Counted from the first letter of the stretch, positions 17,368 through 26,428 are shown. The stretch: DNA of 64,000 nucleotides from Pedobacter chinensis (GCF_003339865.1 NZ_QPKV01000002.1:682001-746000); one strand, 5' to 3'. The notes: generated by a model from the letters alone, not told the origin. Numbers and translations are program-made.

Positions 17368-18588
17368 ACCATTAAGAAATTAAGAGCATTAAGCTCGTTT
17401 GCCTTAATTTAAAGCCTTAATGGTAAAATCCCTTATGTCAGGTCTTTTTTCTTGTAACCATTGAGAAGTCAAGAACATTTAAGCTCCATTGCCTTAATTT
17501 TTCTTAAAGCCTTAATGGTAAATTTCTCGGCATATTATGGGGTAAAATCCCTTTATGTCAGGCCTTTTTTCTTGTAACCATTGAGAAGTTAAGAGCATTT
17601 AAGCTCATTTGCCTTAATTTTTCTTAAAGCCTTAATGGTAAATTTCTCGGCATATTATGGGGTAAAATCCCTTATGTCAGGCCTTTTTTCTTGTAACCAT
17701 TGAGAAGTTAAGAACATTTAAGCTCATTTGCCTTAATTTCTTAAAGCCTTAATGGTAAATTTCTCGGCATATTATGGGGTAAAATCCCTTTATGTCAGGC
17801 CTTTTTTCTTGTAACCATTGAGAAGTTAAGAGCATTTAAGCTCATTTGCCTTAATTTTTCTTAAAGCCTTAATGGTAAATTTCTCGGCATATTATGGGGT
17901 AAAATCCCTTATGTCAGGCCTTTTTTCTTGTAACCAATTGAGAAGTTAAGAACATTTAAGCTCATTTGCCTTAATTTTTCTTAAAGCCTTAATGGTAAAT
18001 TTCTCGGCATATTGTGGGGTAAAATCCCTTTATGTCAGGCCTTTTTTCTTGTAACCATTGAGAAGTTAAGCTCATTTGCCTTAATTTTTCTTAAAGCCTT
18101 AATGGTAAATTTCTCGGCATATTAGGGGGTAAAATCCCTTTATGTCAGGCCTTTTTTCTTGTAACCATTGAGAAGTTAAGAACATTTAAGCTCATTTGCC
18201 TTAATTTTTCTTAAAGTCTTAATGGTAAATTTCTCGGCATATTATGGGGTAAAATCCCTTTATGTCAGGCCTTTTTTCTTGTAACCATTGAGAAGTTAAG
18301 CTCATTTGCCTTAATTTTTCTTAAAGCCTTAATGGTAAATTTCTCAGCATATTAGGGGGTAAAATCCCTTTATGTCAGGCCTTTTTTCTTGTAACCATTG
18401 AGAAGTTAAGAACATTTAAGCTCATTTGCCTTAATTTTTCTTAAAGTCTTAATGGTAAATTTCTCGGCATATTATGGGGTAAAATCCCTTTATGTCAGGC
18501 CTTTTTTCTTGTAACCATTGAGAAGTTAAGCTCATTTGCCTTAATTTTTCTTAAAGCCTTAATGGTAAATTTCTCGGCATATTATATT
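17368..18588. repeat. Tandem array of about eleven ~120-bp units
   Basis: The unit anchor GTAACCATTGAGAAG (or a close variant) recurs at 17454, 17574, 17693, 17811, 17930, 18051, 18161, 18281, 18391 and 18511, after one degenerate leading unit from 17368. Spacings are 118-121 bases, or 110 where a 10-base block (AACATTTAAG) is missing. Each unit has a self-complementary half (ACCATT...AATGGT with inner TTAAG/CTTAA) and a conserved half (TTTCTCGGCATATTATGGGG, then a CTTTTTTCTTG run). The last units alternate long and short, forming a 230-base higher-order repeat. The array fills the gap between convergent genes and holds no reading frame of note. Confidence 0.95.
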
Positions 18589-18615
18589 ATGGTATATCTG
18601 AATCATTTTAACAAT

Positions 18616-19206
18616 TTATAATCCACTAACGCCACCACTAACAACCAATTTCATGGCATCAGCAGCGCTCATATTCAAATCTTCAACCTTATCTCTCTTT
18701 ACGATACAAAGCTGGCCTGCAAAGGAATAAGATAATGGAAAATACACAGCAACTTCATCAGGCAAATTAAGTTTATGCAGATCGTTTTGAGTTAAAAATC
18801 CAATTTTTTTCAGCCCTCCTTCCACTTCGACCAACACCGGGTGATTAAATTTCTTTTCATCGCCTACAAATGCTTCCGTTAAATCTTTAATTGAAGAATA
18901 GATAAAATTGAACAGCGGTAGCCGGTGCATCAAACGCTGAAACCAGTTATACATCGGTTCGGTAACCAAATTGGTTACAAAAATCCCTGCAAGCAAAATG
19001 ATTGTAATAACGGTTAGCAAACCTAAACCTGGAATGTTTCTGCTTTCGCCGGTTTGAGGGTTTACGCCTAATATGTTATTGACATTTAACCAGCTATCAA
19101 CGGTAGTAACGGCCCAAACTACAATAAAAATGCTCACTGCTATGGGCACAACAATTAATAAACCTTTAATCAAATAGTTTAAAATGGCTTTCCCGACTTT
19201 GTTCAT
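18616..19206 (-). CDS. DUF502 family membrane protein
   Basis: A 196-residue inner-membrane protein with two transmembrane helices near the N-terminus (about residues 12-34 and 62-83) and a soluble C-terminal part with the DUF502 pattern: PLFNFIYSSIKDLTEAF, VLVEVEGGLKKIGFLT and VYFPLSYSFAGQLCIV. The family is widespread and its function is not established. It converges on the tandem repeat array and lies about 150 bases downstream of murF-alr on the same strand. Confidence 0.85.
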   Translation of the reverse strand: MNKVGKAILNYLIKGLLIVVPIAVSIFIVVWAVTTVDSWLNVNNILGVNPQTGESRNIPGLGLLTVITIILLAGIFVTNLVTEPMYNWFQRLMHRLPLFNFIYSSIKDLTEAFVGDEKKFNHPVLVEVEGGLKKIGFLTQNDLHKLNLPDEVAVYFPLSYSFAGQLCIVKRDKVEDLNMSAADAMKLVVSGGVSGL

Positions 19207-19353
19207 GCTGCAAATTTACCTAAAATTTGGTTAATTGCTTAACTGTTTAATTGCTTAGAAAAGTTCAGTATTTCATCTGCTTACTGATTTATCCTGTTAA
19301 GTGCCCCAACAAATGAACTGATGATAATAATGATACAAAATCAGCCAGGAAAA

Positions 19354-21813
19354 TTATTCATAAAAATAAACTCTTTTTACTCTTTGAGATATATTAGTCA
19401 GAATTTCATAAGGAATGGTATTAATATCGCTGGCTAATTGCATGATCGTATGCTCGTGATTGAAAACGATTGCTTCATCGCCTGGTTTGGCATCAATTCC
19501 TGTAATATCGAGCATGGTCATATCCATGCAAATTGAGCCAATTGTTGGTACCAAATGGCCATTAATAAGCATTTTGCCTACCCCATTTCCAAAGGCACGA
19601 CCATATCCATCGGCATATCCGATTTTAACAGTTGCAATTTTGCCGCCATCAGGCATTACTCCGCTTCTGCTATAACCAACGGTTTCTCCTGGTTCCAGGG
19701 TTTTAATCTGTGTTACTGTTGTTTTCAAAACCATCACGGTTTGCAATCCACGGTTATGTACAAGAGCCGAATCAAAACCATATAAGCCAATTCCTAAGCG
19801 AACCATGTCCATTTGTCCATCTGGCCAGCGACTAATTCCCGAAGTATTCGCAATATGTAGTAAAGGTTTGTAACCCAAAGCAGCAATTAACAAATTGGCT
19901 GTTTCTTTAAATTTTTCAATCTGCTTTTGTGTAAAACCATCATGTTCAGCTTCTCCACTAGCCACCAAATGAGAAAATATGCTTTGAACCTTTAATCGTT
20001 GAGCATCTTTTAACAGTTCTGCCAATTGATCAATTTCCTTTTGATCAAAACCTAAACGATGCATACCGCTATCAATTTTAATGTGGATCGGATAATCGAA
20101 ACGATAATCGCTAAGCGCATTCAGAAAGCTGTTCAGAATTTCCAGACTGTAAATCTCAGGTTCAAGGTTGTGCTTAATAATCGCATCAAATGCCGATTCT
20201 TCAGGACTCATGACCATGATTGGCAAAGTAATACCGGCCTTTCGCAAGGCAATACCTTCATCTGCATAGGCTACAGCTAAATAATCAACTTTATGAAATT
20301 GCAAAAGATTTGCGATTTCGAAACTACCACTGCCGTATGAAAAAGCCTTAACCATTACCATTATTTTAACTCCCGGTTTAATTTTAGAACGATAAAATTG
20401 TAGATTCCCCGCCATGGCGTTTAAATCAATTTCCAAAACAGTATCGTGGATTTTCTGGGTAAGCAACTTACTGATCCTGCCAAACCCGAAACGCCTTGCT
20501 CCTTTAACCAATATCGTTTCATGATTAAATTGTAAACCCGGAAAAGCCTCAATAAAGGCATTTGTATCTTCAAAAAATTGCGTTTCACACTTAAACAATT
20601 CAGCATAACGGGAAAGGTGAGTTCCAATTCCAATCAGGCGGTTTACTTTCTTTTGTGCCAGCAAATCGGCAATTTCTGTATATAAATCCAAATCGTCCTG
20701 CCCGGTTTCGAATAATTCAGAAAGAATTACAGTTTTCTTAGGATGCTGATTTTGTTGATTTAGAAAATCGAGTGCTATTGCCAGTGATGAAATATCAGCA
20801 CTATAAGAATCATCTATGATTGAACATTGGTTGATACCGTTCTTCAGCTCTAAACGCATACTTACATGGCTTAATTTCTCTAAACGTGTGTCTGCCTGTT
20901 CAGGTGAATAACCCAGCGCAAGTAATGTTGCCCAGCAAATCATGCCATTTTCTATAGACGCCTTATCTTTAAAAGGCAGCATACATTCTATTTCTCTGTC
21001 TTGATAAATCGCTCTTAAATAACAATTTCCCTCGATAGGTTCAACTGCAATAATTCGTAAATCAGCGGCTTGCCTGCTACTCCAGCTAAAGTGTTTCTTT
21101 CCCGGCAATTTTTTGAAATTGATTTCAGTTACATATTCCGGCGAATAAATCAGCAATTCCACATCTTTAAAAAGCTTTAATTTTTCAATAAGCTTTTCTT
21201 TTTTAGAGCTAAAACCTTCGGCATGAGCCTCTCCAATATTGGTTAAAATGCCTATTTGGGGTTGAATGATTTTAGCGAGGTCTTCCATTTCATTCACTGC
21301 CGAAATACCAGCTTCAAAAATTCCGAGGGTGTTATTGGAGTCGATTTGCCAAACGGAAAGTGGAACACCAATTTGTGAGTTATAACTTTTCGGGCTGCGA
21401 ACAATATCAAAATCTGTAGCCAGAAGTTGATATAACCACTCCTTAACAATCGTTTTACCATTGCTTCCGGTAATACCGATGGTTTTTAAATCAAAATGCT
21501 TTCTATGCTCTATTGCTAATTTCTGAAGAGATTTGAGAACGTTATCCACCACTATAAAATTACAATCGGTATACTGTTCGATGTATTTTTTCTCACTGAT
21601 CACAAAATTCCGGATATCTTTTGAATAAGCATCTTTTATAAATTCATGACCATCGCGATGAGAGGACAAGGCAAAAAACAAAGAATTTTCAGGTACTAAA
21701 ACCGAGCGACTATCAATAACCAAATATTGTATAATAGTTTGTGCATCAAATAGTTTTACTTCAGCATTTAAAATATCCGCTATTTTGGAAATGGTATATA
21801 TCGGGTTCAGCAT
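19354..21813 (-). CDS. Bifunctional UDP-MurNAc-tripeptide:D-Ala-D-Ala ligase / alanine racemase
   Basis: An 819-residue fusion of MurF (residues 1 to about 450) and PLP-dependent alanine racemase (about 455-819). MurF adds D-Ala-D-Ala to the UDP-MurNAc-tripeptide; its P-loop GITGSNGKT is at 113-121. The racemase makes the D-Ala needed for the dipeptide; its PLP lysine is in VMVKAFSYGSG (about K489) and the second active-site region is CMDMTMLDIT. Together the two domains supply two cytoplasmic steps of peptidoglycan precursor synthesis. The fusion is a known arrangement in Bacteroidota. It is divergent from recX across a 61-base gap. Confidence 0.93.
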   Translation of the reverse strand: MLNPIYTISKIADILNAEVKLFDAQTIIQYLVIDSRSVLVPENSLFFALSSHRDGHEFIKDAYSKDIRNFVISEKKYIEQYTDCNFIVVDNVLKSLQKLAIEHRKHFDLKTIGITGSNGKTIVKEWLYQLLATDFDIVRSPKSYNSQIGVPLSVWQIDSNNTLGIFEAGISAVNEMEDLAKIIQPQIGILTNIGEAHAEGFSSKKEKLIEKLKLFKDVELLIYSPEYVTEINFKKLPGKKHFSWSSRQAADLRIIAVEPIEGNCYLRAIYQDREIECMLPFKDKASIENGMICWATLLALGYSPEQADTRLEKLSHVSMRLELKNGINQCSIIDDSYSADISSLAIALDFLNQQNQHPKKTVILSELFETGQDDLDLYTEIADLLAQKKVNRLIGIGTHLSRYAELFKCETQFFEDTNAFIEAFPGLQFNHETILVKGARRFGFGRISKLLTQKIHDTVLEIDLNAMAGNLQFYRSKIKPGVKIMVMVKAFSYGSGSFEIANLLQFHKVDYLAVAYADEGIALRKAGITLPIMVMSPEESAFDAIIKHNLEPEIYSLEILNSFLNALSDYRFDYPIHIKIDSGMHRLGFDQKEIDQLAELLKDAQRLKVQSIFSHLVASGEAEHDGFTQKQIEKFKETANLLIAALGYKPLLHIANTSGISRWPDGQMDMVRLGIGLYGFDSALVHNRGLQTVMVLKTTVTQIKTLEPGETVGYSRSGVMPDGGKIATVKIGYADGYGRAFGNGVGKMLINGHLVPTIGSICMDMTMLDITGIDAKPGDEAIVFNHEHTIMQLASDINTIPYEILTNISQRVKRVYFYE

Positions 21814-21874
21814 TTTATTATATTCAGAAAAATACGGTAATCGTTTTTATTTTTACGAAGTTCAATAAATAATT

Positions 21875-22363
21875 ATGAAAAGTGGTAAACAAGAAGCAGC
21901 AATATTAGATAAAAAACAGGCATTAGCCAAGGCTGAAAATTTTTGCGTTTACCAGGAACGTTCGCAAAAAGAAGTTCGATATAAACTGGTGGAATGGGGA
22001 ATTAGAGGAGATGAATTGGAAGAAATTCTGTCAGAGCTGATCATGAATAATTTCTTAAATGAAGAACGTTTTGCAAAATCATATGCATCAGGAAAATTTA
22101 ACGTCAAAAAATGGGGCCGGGCCAAAATAAAGCAAGGCTTAAAATTGAAAGGAGTGACAGATAAACTTTTACAGAAGGCATTATATAGTTTGGATGATGA
22201 TGATTATCTTGAAACCTTAACGGCATTAGCAGTTAAAAAAGCCGAAACTTTGAACGAATCCAATCCATTAAAAAGAAAAATGAAGTTAATGAACTACCTG
22301 CAGGGAAGAGGATTTGAAACTGATTTAATTTTACTTGCACTGAAAGCCAGCAATTTAAATTAA
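21875..22363 (+). CDS. recX: Regulatory protein RecX
   Basis: A 162-residue all-helical protein that binds RecA filaments and limits their activity. The three-helix repeats are visible: CVYQERSQKEVRYKLVEWGI, IMNNFLNEERFAKSYASGKFNVKKWGRAKI and the C-terminal helix repeat. Length and motif order are those of RecX/OraA. It is not next to recA here; it lies divergent from murF-alr and directly upstream of the first tRNA unit. Confidence 0.85.
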   Translation: MKSGKQEAAILDKKQALAKAENFCVYQERSQKEVRYKLVEWGIRGDELEEILSELIMNNFLNEERFAKSYASGKFNVKKWGRAKIKQGLKLKGVTDKLLQKALYSLDDDDYLETLTALAVKKAETLNESNPLKRKMKLMNYLQGRGFETDLILLALKASNLN

Positions 22364-22389
22364 ATATTAAATTTTTAATAAAAAATCTC

Positions 22390-22419
22390 TTGACAGAAAT
22401 AGAAATCTGTCTATATTTG
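22390..22419 (+). promoter_or_regulatory. Promoter of the first tRNA-Gly/tRNA-Leu unit
   Basis: TTG (22390-22392), 19 bases, then TATATTTG (22412-22419), a perfect match to the Bacteroidota TTG-N19-TAnnTTTG form. The tRNA-Gly gene starts 38 bases after the -7 box. The second unit has the same arrangement. Confidence 0.8.
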
Positions 22420-22456
22420 CATCACCAAAACGAAACAACATATATGTTTTGTGAAT

Positions 22457-22529
<73 letters not shown>

Positions 22530-22531
22530 CT

Positions 22532-22557
22532 AAATGCTTTCCTACCAGAAAGCATTT
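22532..22557 (+). other. Hairpin between tRNA-Gly and tRNA-Leu, copy 1
   Basis: AAATGCTTTC pairs with GAAAGCATTT (10 bp, six-base loop). The second copy at 26702-26727 has a T-A pair changed to C-G on both arms, so the stem is conserved by a compensatory change. It may guide processing of the tRNA precursor. Confidence 0.7.
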
Positions 22558-22578
22558 ATTTTAAAAGGTTAATTACCT

Positions 22579-22662
22579 GCTCTGGTGGTGGAACTGGTAG
22601 ACACGCAGGACTTAAAATCCTGTGCTTTCAAAGGCGTGCGGGTTCGATTCCCGCCCCGAGTA
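22579..22662 (+). tRNA. tRNA-Leu(TAA), copy 1, with an acceptor-stem mismatch
   Basis: An 84-base class II tRNA with long variable arm, anticodon TAA at 22613-22615 (stem CAGGA/TCCTG), T arm GCGGG-TTCGATT-CCCGC and discriminator A. The 5' acceptor strand is GCTCTGG while the 3' strand is CCCGAGT, so pair 5:68 is T opposite C. Copy 2 has GCTCGGG and pairs fully. The gene otherwise equals copy 2 in the visible arms. It may still be charged, but a weakened acceptor stem is expected. Confidence 0.9.
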
Positions 22663-22681
22663 CAATAAACAAAATCGAACT

Positions 22682-22708
22682 AAAGCCATCAGAAATGATG
22701 GCTTTTTT
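22682..22708 (+). terminator. Terminator after tRNA unit 1
   Basis: AAAGCCATCA and TGATGGCTTT form a 10-bp stem with a GAAA tetraloop followed by six T residues. The whole flank from the tRNA 3' end (CAATAAACAAAATCGAACTA) through this hairpin recurs at 26834-26880 and, decayed, at 26429-26488 and 28125-28167. Confidence 0.9.
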
Positions 22709-22907
22709 GTTAGGTACGATATTAGTACAGCAGATTAAAAATGATTTCTTCTGCAATAACTTTCCCCTGATCTACCTGACTTACCTGAGAAATTTCATAA
22801 TTATCCAGAATTAAATCGTGCAAGATATTAAATCTATAATTTCTCGGAAATGTATAAAAGCCAACCGGAAATATATAAGTCGGCTCATGCAGTTCTGCTG
22901 AACTTTG

Positions 22908-22930
22908 CTATGTAATTTAAAACTACATAG
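22908..22930 (+). promoter_or_regulatory. Inverted repeat just before the first island gene
   Basis: CTATGTA (22908-22914) and TACATAG (22924-22930) flank nine bases and end two bases before the ATG at 22933. It could be an operator or an RNA hairpin that affects initiation; the AraC regulator encoded two genes downstream is a possible ligand. Short arms keep confidence low. Confidence 0.35.
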
Positions 22931-22932
22931 AA

Positions 22933-23700
22933 ATGGAAATAGAAAACAAAAAAAGAAAAATCGCCCTGATAACTGGCGGCAGTCGTGGAATAGGAAAAAG
23001 CATTGCATTGAATGCAGCTGAGCGTGGAATTGACGTTATCCTCACTTACAACAACAACTCCGATCAGGCAAATGTAGTTGCCAATACCATTAACAACAAT
23101 GGTGGCAAAGCGGTCGCACTGCAACTGGACAGTTCCAAAACCGCTTCCTTCAGCAATTTTACCGCGCAGGTTTCCCAAGTACTTGCCAAAGAATGGAACA
23201 GGGACAACTTCGATTACCTGGTAAATAATGCGGGCATAGCACAAAGAACACTCATCAAGGACACTACCGAAGACATATTTGATGAACTTGTAAATACGAA
23301 TTTTAAAGGTGTATTTTTCCTAACACAAAAACTTATCCCATTAATTAGTGATGGCGGCCAGATCATTAATATTTCTTCGGGCCTTGCGCGATTTGCTTTT
23401 CCTGGTGTTGCTGTTTATGGAGCACTTAAAGCGGCAACAGAAGGCTTGACCCGCTATTTTGCTAAAGAATATGCGGAAAGAAAAATTCGTGTGAACAGCG
23501 TTGCACCCGGCGCTATTGATACCGAATTTGGTGGTGGGAAAGGCGATGAAAGCCACTGCAATCAGATTGCCTCTATGACTGCGTTAGGTCGCCTTGGAGT
23601 AGCAGACGATGTAGGTGCCTTTGTTGCCTCACTCCTTTCAGACGATAGTCGATTTGTGAACGCGCAGCGCATCGAAGTATCAGGCGGATTATTTATTTAA
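22933..23700 (+). CDS. SDR family oxidoreductase (FabG-like)
   Basis: A 255-residue classical SDR. TGGSRGIG at 14-21 binds NADP(H), NNAG is at 98-101, the catalytic Ser is at 148/149 (NISSG) and the Tyr/Lys pair is Y162/K166 (YGALK). The C-terminal VSGG is typical of 3-oxoacyl-ACP reductase-like SDRs, but the absence of fatty-acid genes nearby argues for a detoxifying or specialised reductase. It begins a three-gene plus-strand cluster (SDR, SDR-like, AraC) in the putative island, and its base composition looks richer in GC than the surrounding housekeeping genes. Confidence 0.88.
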   Translation: MEIENKKRKIALITGGSRGIGKSIALNAAERGIDVILTYNNNSDQANVVANTINNNGGKAVALQLDSSKTASFSNFTAQVSQVLAKEWNRDNFDYLVNNAGIAQRTLIKDTTEDIFDELVNTNFKGVFFLTQKLIPLISDGGQIINISSGLARFAFPGVAVYGALKAATEGLTRYFAKEYAERKIRVNSVAPGAIDTEFGGGKGDESHCNQIASMTALGRLGVADDVGAFVASLLSDDSRFVNAQRIEVSGGLFI

Positions 23701-23784
23701 CCCTGCAGAGGTACCGTGGCCTCGACAATATTTACAATTCTTTAATAGTTAAAACAACAGAAAATTTCACTTAAAAAAACAACA

Positions 23785-24387
23785 ATGAAACATACAATCG
23801 TCGTTATAGGAGCCAGCGGCACCATAGGTGCACATCTGTCAATGAGGCTTGAGCAAACCGGCCATAAAGTCATACGGGTATCCCGTTCCTCCGGAGATTA
23901 CAGGGCTGACATTACAGATCGGGCAAGCCTGGAATTGCTCTTTAAGAATATAGGCACTTTTGATGCTGTGGCCAATGCAGCTGGAGATGTGATTGCACTC
24001 CCGCTTGAACAAATTACAGATGAAAGCATCAACTTCTCCATTGCCAATAAGATGATGGGACAGGTAAATCTCGTGCGCACAGCATTGCCTTATATTGCCA
24101 ACCGGGGTGCATTTGCACTAATATCAGGTGTTTTAACAGATGAACCCATCCTGGGAGGTGTTATTGGTACAATGATTAACGGAGCCGTTGAAGGTTTTGT
24201 AAAGTCAGCAGCACATGAAATGCCGCGAGGCATTCGTATAAATTGTATCAGCCCAACAGTACTAACAGAGTCGGAAACTTACCATGATTTTTTTCCAGGT
24301 TTTATTCCCGTAGAGGCCAGCAAAGTGGTAACAGCTTATGAAAGGGCATTACTGGGAATTGTTAATGGCAGGATAATCAAAGTTTAA
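23785..24387 (+). CDS. Short SDR-fold protein without the canonical active site (Lin1944-like)
   Basis: A 200-residue Rossmann protein with the glycine motif GASGTIG at 9-15 and NAAG in place of NNAG. The Tyr-x-x-x-Lys pair is missing: the equivalent segment reads GTMINGAVEGFVKSAAHEM, and the Ser segment is LISGVL. This is the pattern of the Lin1944-like SDR subgroup, which retains the dinucleotide fold but lacks the usual catalytic residues and whose function is unknown. It lies 84 bases after the FabG-like SDR and 43 bases before the AraC gene, all on one strand. Confidence 0.8.
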   Translation: MKHTIVVIGASGTIGAHLSMRLEQTGHKVIRVSRSSGDYRADITDRASLELLFKNIGTFDAVANAAGDVIALPLEQITDESINFSIANKMMGQVNLVRTALPYIANRGAFALISGVLTDEPILGGVIGTMINGAVEGFVKSAAHEMPRGIRINCISPTVLTESETYHDFFPGFIPVEASKVVTAYERALLGIVNGRIIKV

Positions 24388-24430
24388 ATTCTTTTCTTAG
24401 TAAATTTACATAAGTCAAATATACCATAAA

Positions 24431-25336
24431 ATGCAACAATCATTCATCGATATCAATACCATCCATGATATACACACGCTTTACGGATGCGAGCCGCCGA
24501 AACACCCTTTGGTCTCTTTTATCCAGCTTGCGCAGATCAGCAGGGATAACTTTCCTGAAAAAGAGACTGCTTTCCGGCTAGGATTTTATTCCGTATATCT
24601 CAAACAGTTAAAAGGATCAATGGGATATGGACGCTCAAATTACGATTTCGACCAGGGAACACTGGTGTTTACTGCGCCGGGGCAGGTGGTAACCACGAAA
24701 CGGTACATTTCCTTTGATGATGGTTGGGCACTGTATTTCCATCCTGATTTGCTTTACCGGAGCGGACTGGGCAAAAAAATACACGGGTATTCATTTTTCC
24801 ACTATGATGCCAGTGAAGCGCTCCATGTGTCCGAAGATGAAAAGAAGACTTTGCGCAATTGTGCAGATAATGTCAGAGCGGAGTATTCGCAAAACATCGA
24901 CAAATATTCGCAGGAACTGATCGTAAACAACCTTGAATTGCTTCTCAATTACTGTACGCGATTTTATGACAGGCAGTTCTTAACCCGTTCCAAACCCAGC
25001 CATGATCTGGTACAGAACTTTGAAAGCCTGCTGTTGGAATACTTTTCAAAGGATTCACTTATCGACGAGGGAATTCCTGATGTAAAGTACTTTGCGTCCC
25101 GGTTGAATCTCTCCCCTGATTATCTTTCCGATCTGCTCAATAGATATACGGACAAAACCACCATTGAACACATACATCTGCAACTGATAGACAGGGCGAA
25201 ATCATTGTTGTGGAGTACCGAAAAAAACATCAGTGAAATTGCCTTTGAACTGGGTTTTGAACACCCGTCCCATTTTACAAAGATTTTTAAAAATAAGACC
25301 GGGCAATCACCCTCCGACTACAGGCACATGAACTGA
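24431..25336 (+). CDS. AraC-family transcriptional regulator
   Basis: A 301-residue regulator with an N-terminal cupin-like sensing domain (about 1-190) and a C-terminal AraC/XylS double helix-turn-helix (about 200-301). The second HTH is clear: ISEIAFELGFEHPSHFTKIFKNKTGQSPSDYR. It ends the SDR-SDR-AraC cluster and probably controls it in response to a small, likely aromatic or aldehyde, substrate; that ligand is inferred only from how common this gene pairing is. The gene shares the GC-richer look of the two SDR genes. Confidence 0.87.
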   Translation: MQQSFIDINTIHDIHTLYGCEPPKHPLVSFIQLAQISRDNFPEKETAFRLGFYSVYLKQLKGSMGYGRSNYDFDQGTLVFTAPGQVVTTKRYISFDDGWALYFHPDLLYRSGLGKKIHGYSFFHYDASEALHVSEDEKKTLRNCADNVRAEYSQNIDKYSQELIVNNLELLLNYCTRFYDRQFLTRSKPSHDLVQNFESLLLEYFSKDSLIDEGIPDVKYFASRLNLSPDYLSDLLNRYTDKTTIEHIHLQLIDRAKSLLWSTEKNISEIAFELGFEHPSHFTKIFKNKTGQSPSDYRHMN

Positions 25337-25469
25337 AAAGACGCACTGCTGCCTGATAAACAAATTAATATAATATTATAAATTCATTACCAATCTTCAT
25401 ATCTGCGATACTGATTCTCTGTATGATAAATCATAGTATTTGCACGACTTAATAAAATACAGCAATATA

Positions 25470-26366
25470 ATGAAGAAATTAAATATCACAATATTTTTCA
25501 TACTGGGTATGATTATTTCAGAAGGAGTTTCAGCTCAATCTGTAACTCCAGAAGTTAAAGAGTTGCAAGCGGGCAAAGAATACAATAAGGCACAAGTTCA
25601 GACTTTTCCTGATTTCGGATATCAAGATGCAAATTCGCCGGAATTAAAAAAGATAAGAGAGAAATATAATCTAGATGCAGTTGCAGGAGCTGGAACAGAT
25701 GTGGAGCGCGCAAAACATTTATTAAAATGGTTTCATAATGAAGTTCCTCATAATGATGACTTAAATATTGATCCTTTAAATGCCATAAGTATAATCGACA
25801 GCTATAGAGAAAAAAAGCAAAATCATGGATGCTATCCTTTGTCTATAGCTATGAATGAGATTTTTCTTGCTATGGGTTATAAATCAAGAAGTGTAATTTG
25901 TTTTTCCGGACATTATCCGGATTCTGACGGAGGGCATGTTATTAATAGTGTTTTCATACCATCATTGAAAAAATGGATTTATATGGACCCGCAAGATAAT
26001 GCATATGTTAGTGACGAAAACAACAATTTATTAAGCATCGCAGAAGTGCGTGAGCGTTTAATCAGTGGTTTGCCATTAAAGCTTAATGAAGATGCCAATT
26101 ATCATCACGTTCCCACTAATATCAAAGATTATTTATACACTTTTATGGCAAAAAACCTGTACAGGCTTATTTGCCCATTGCAAAGTGAATTTAACTCCCA
26201 AACTATAACCAGTGGAAAGACAATGCTATATGTGGAATTGTTACCTGTTGGCAGTAAAGATCCAGTAATAGATAAATTCGAAACCAGAGTGGATGAGAAG
26301 AAAAACGTTAAAATCATTAACTATCATACCAATAATAGTGAATTATTTTGGAAAATTCCTGGATAG
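25470..26366 (+). CDS. Secreted transglutaminase-like protein
   Basis: A 298-residue protein with a signal peptide (MKKLNITIFFILGMIISEG, cleavage near SAQ). The start at 25470 is preferred over the ATG ten codons upstream because it gives a proper signal sequence. The core has the transglutaminase/cysteine-protease triad order: C121 in HGCYPLSIAMNE, H156 in GGHVINS and D173 in MDPQDNAY, with the helix FLAMGYKSRSVICF after the Cys typical of the fold. It may be a periplasmic peptidase or amidase-type enzyme. It is AT-rich compared with the three genes before it, and it is not obviously co-transcribed with them. Confidence 0.7.
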   Translation: MKKLNITIFFILGMIISEGVSAQSVTPEVKELQAGKEYNKAQVQTFPDFGYQDANSPELKKIREKYNLDAVAGAGTDVERAKHLLKWFHNEVPHNDDLNIDPLNAISIIDSYREKKQNHGCYPLSIAMNEIFLAMGYKSRSVICFSGHYPDSDGGHVINSVFIPSLKKWIYMDPQDNAYVSDENNNLLSIAEVRERLISGLPLKLNEDANYHHVPTNIKDYLYTFMAKNLYRLICPLQSEFNSQTITSGKTMLYVELLPVGSKDPVIDKFETRVDEKKNVKIINYHTNNSELFWKIPG

Positions 26367-26428
26367 AGAAATGACTACTTCTACTAAAAGAATTTTAAAT
26401 TGGCTGATTTCGAAAACATAGTGGCAAA

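Larger units (their letters stand above)
22710..26428. mobile_element. Putative genomic island between tRNA-Leu copy 1 and a decayed tRNA-Leu 3' end
   Basis: A 3.7-kb segment carrying two SDR genes, an AraC regulator and a transglutaminase-like gene, all plus strand. On the left it abuts the tRNA-Leu 3' flank, and on the right it ends in a degenerate copy of the same flank (26429-26488), as expected after site-specific insertion at a tRNA 3' end. The three genes at 22933-25336 look more GC-rich by eye than their neighbours. No integrase gene is present, so it is either a decayed island or arose by unequal recombination between the duplicated tRNA units. Confidence 0.45.

Noticed and set aside
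17368..18588. CRISPR array
   Set aside because: The units are ~120 bases and the sequence between any short repeats is itself conserved from unit to unit. There are no unique spacers and no cas genes.
22710..26428. Integrase or transposase for the putative island
   Set aside because: None was found in either strand; all long frames are accounted for by the four genes listed.
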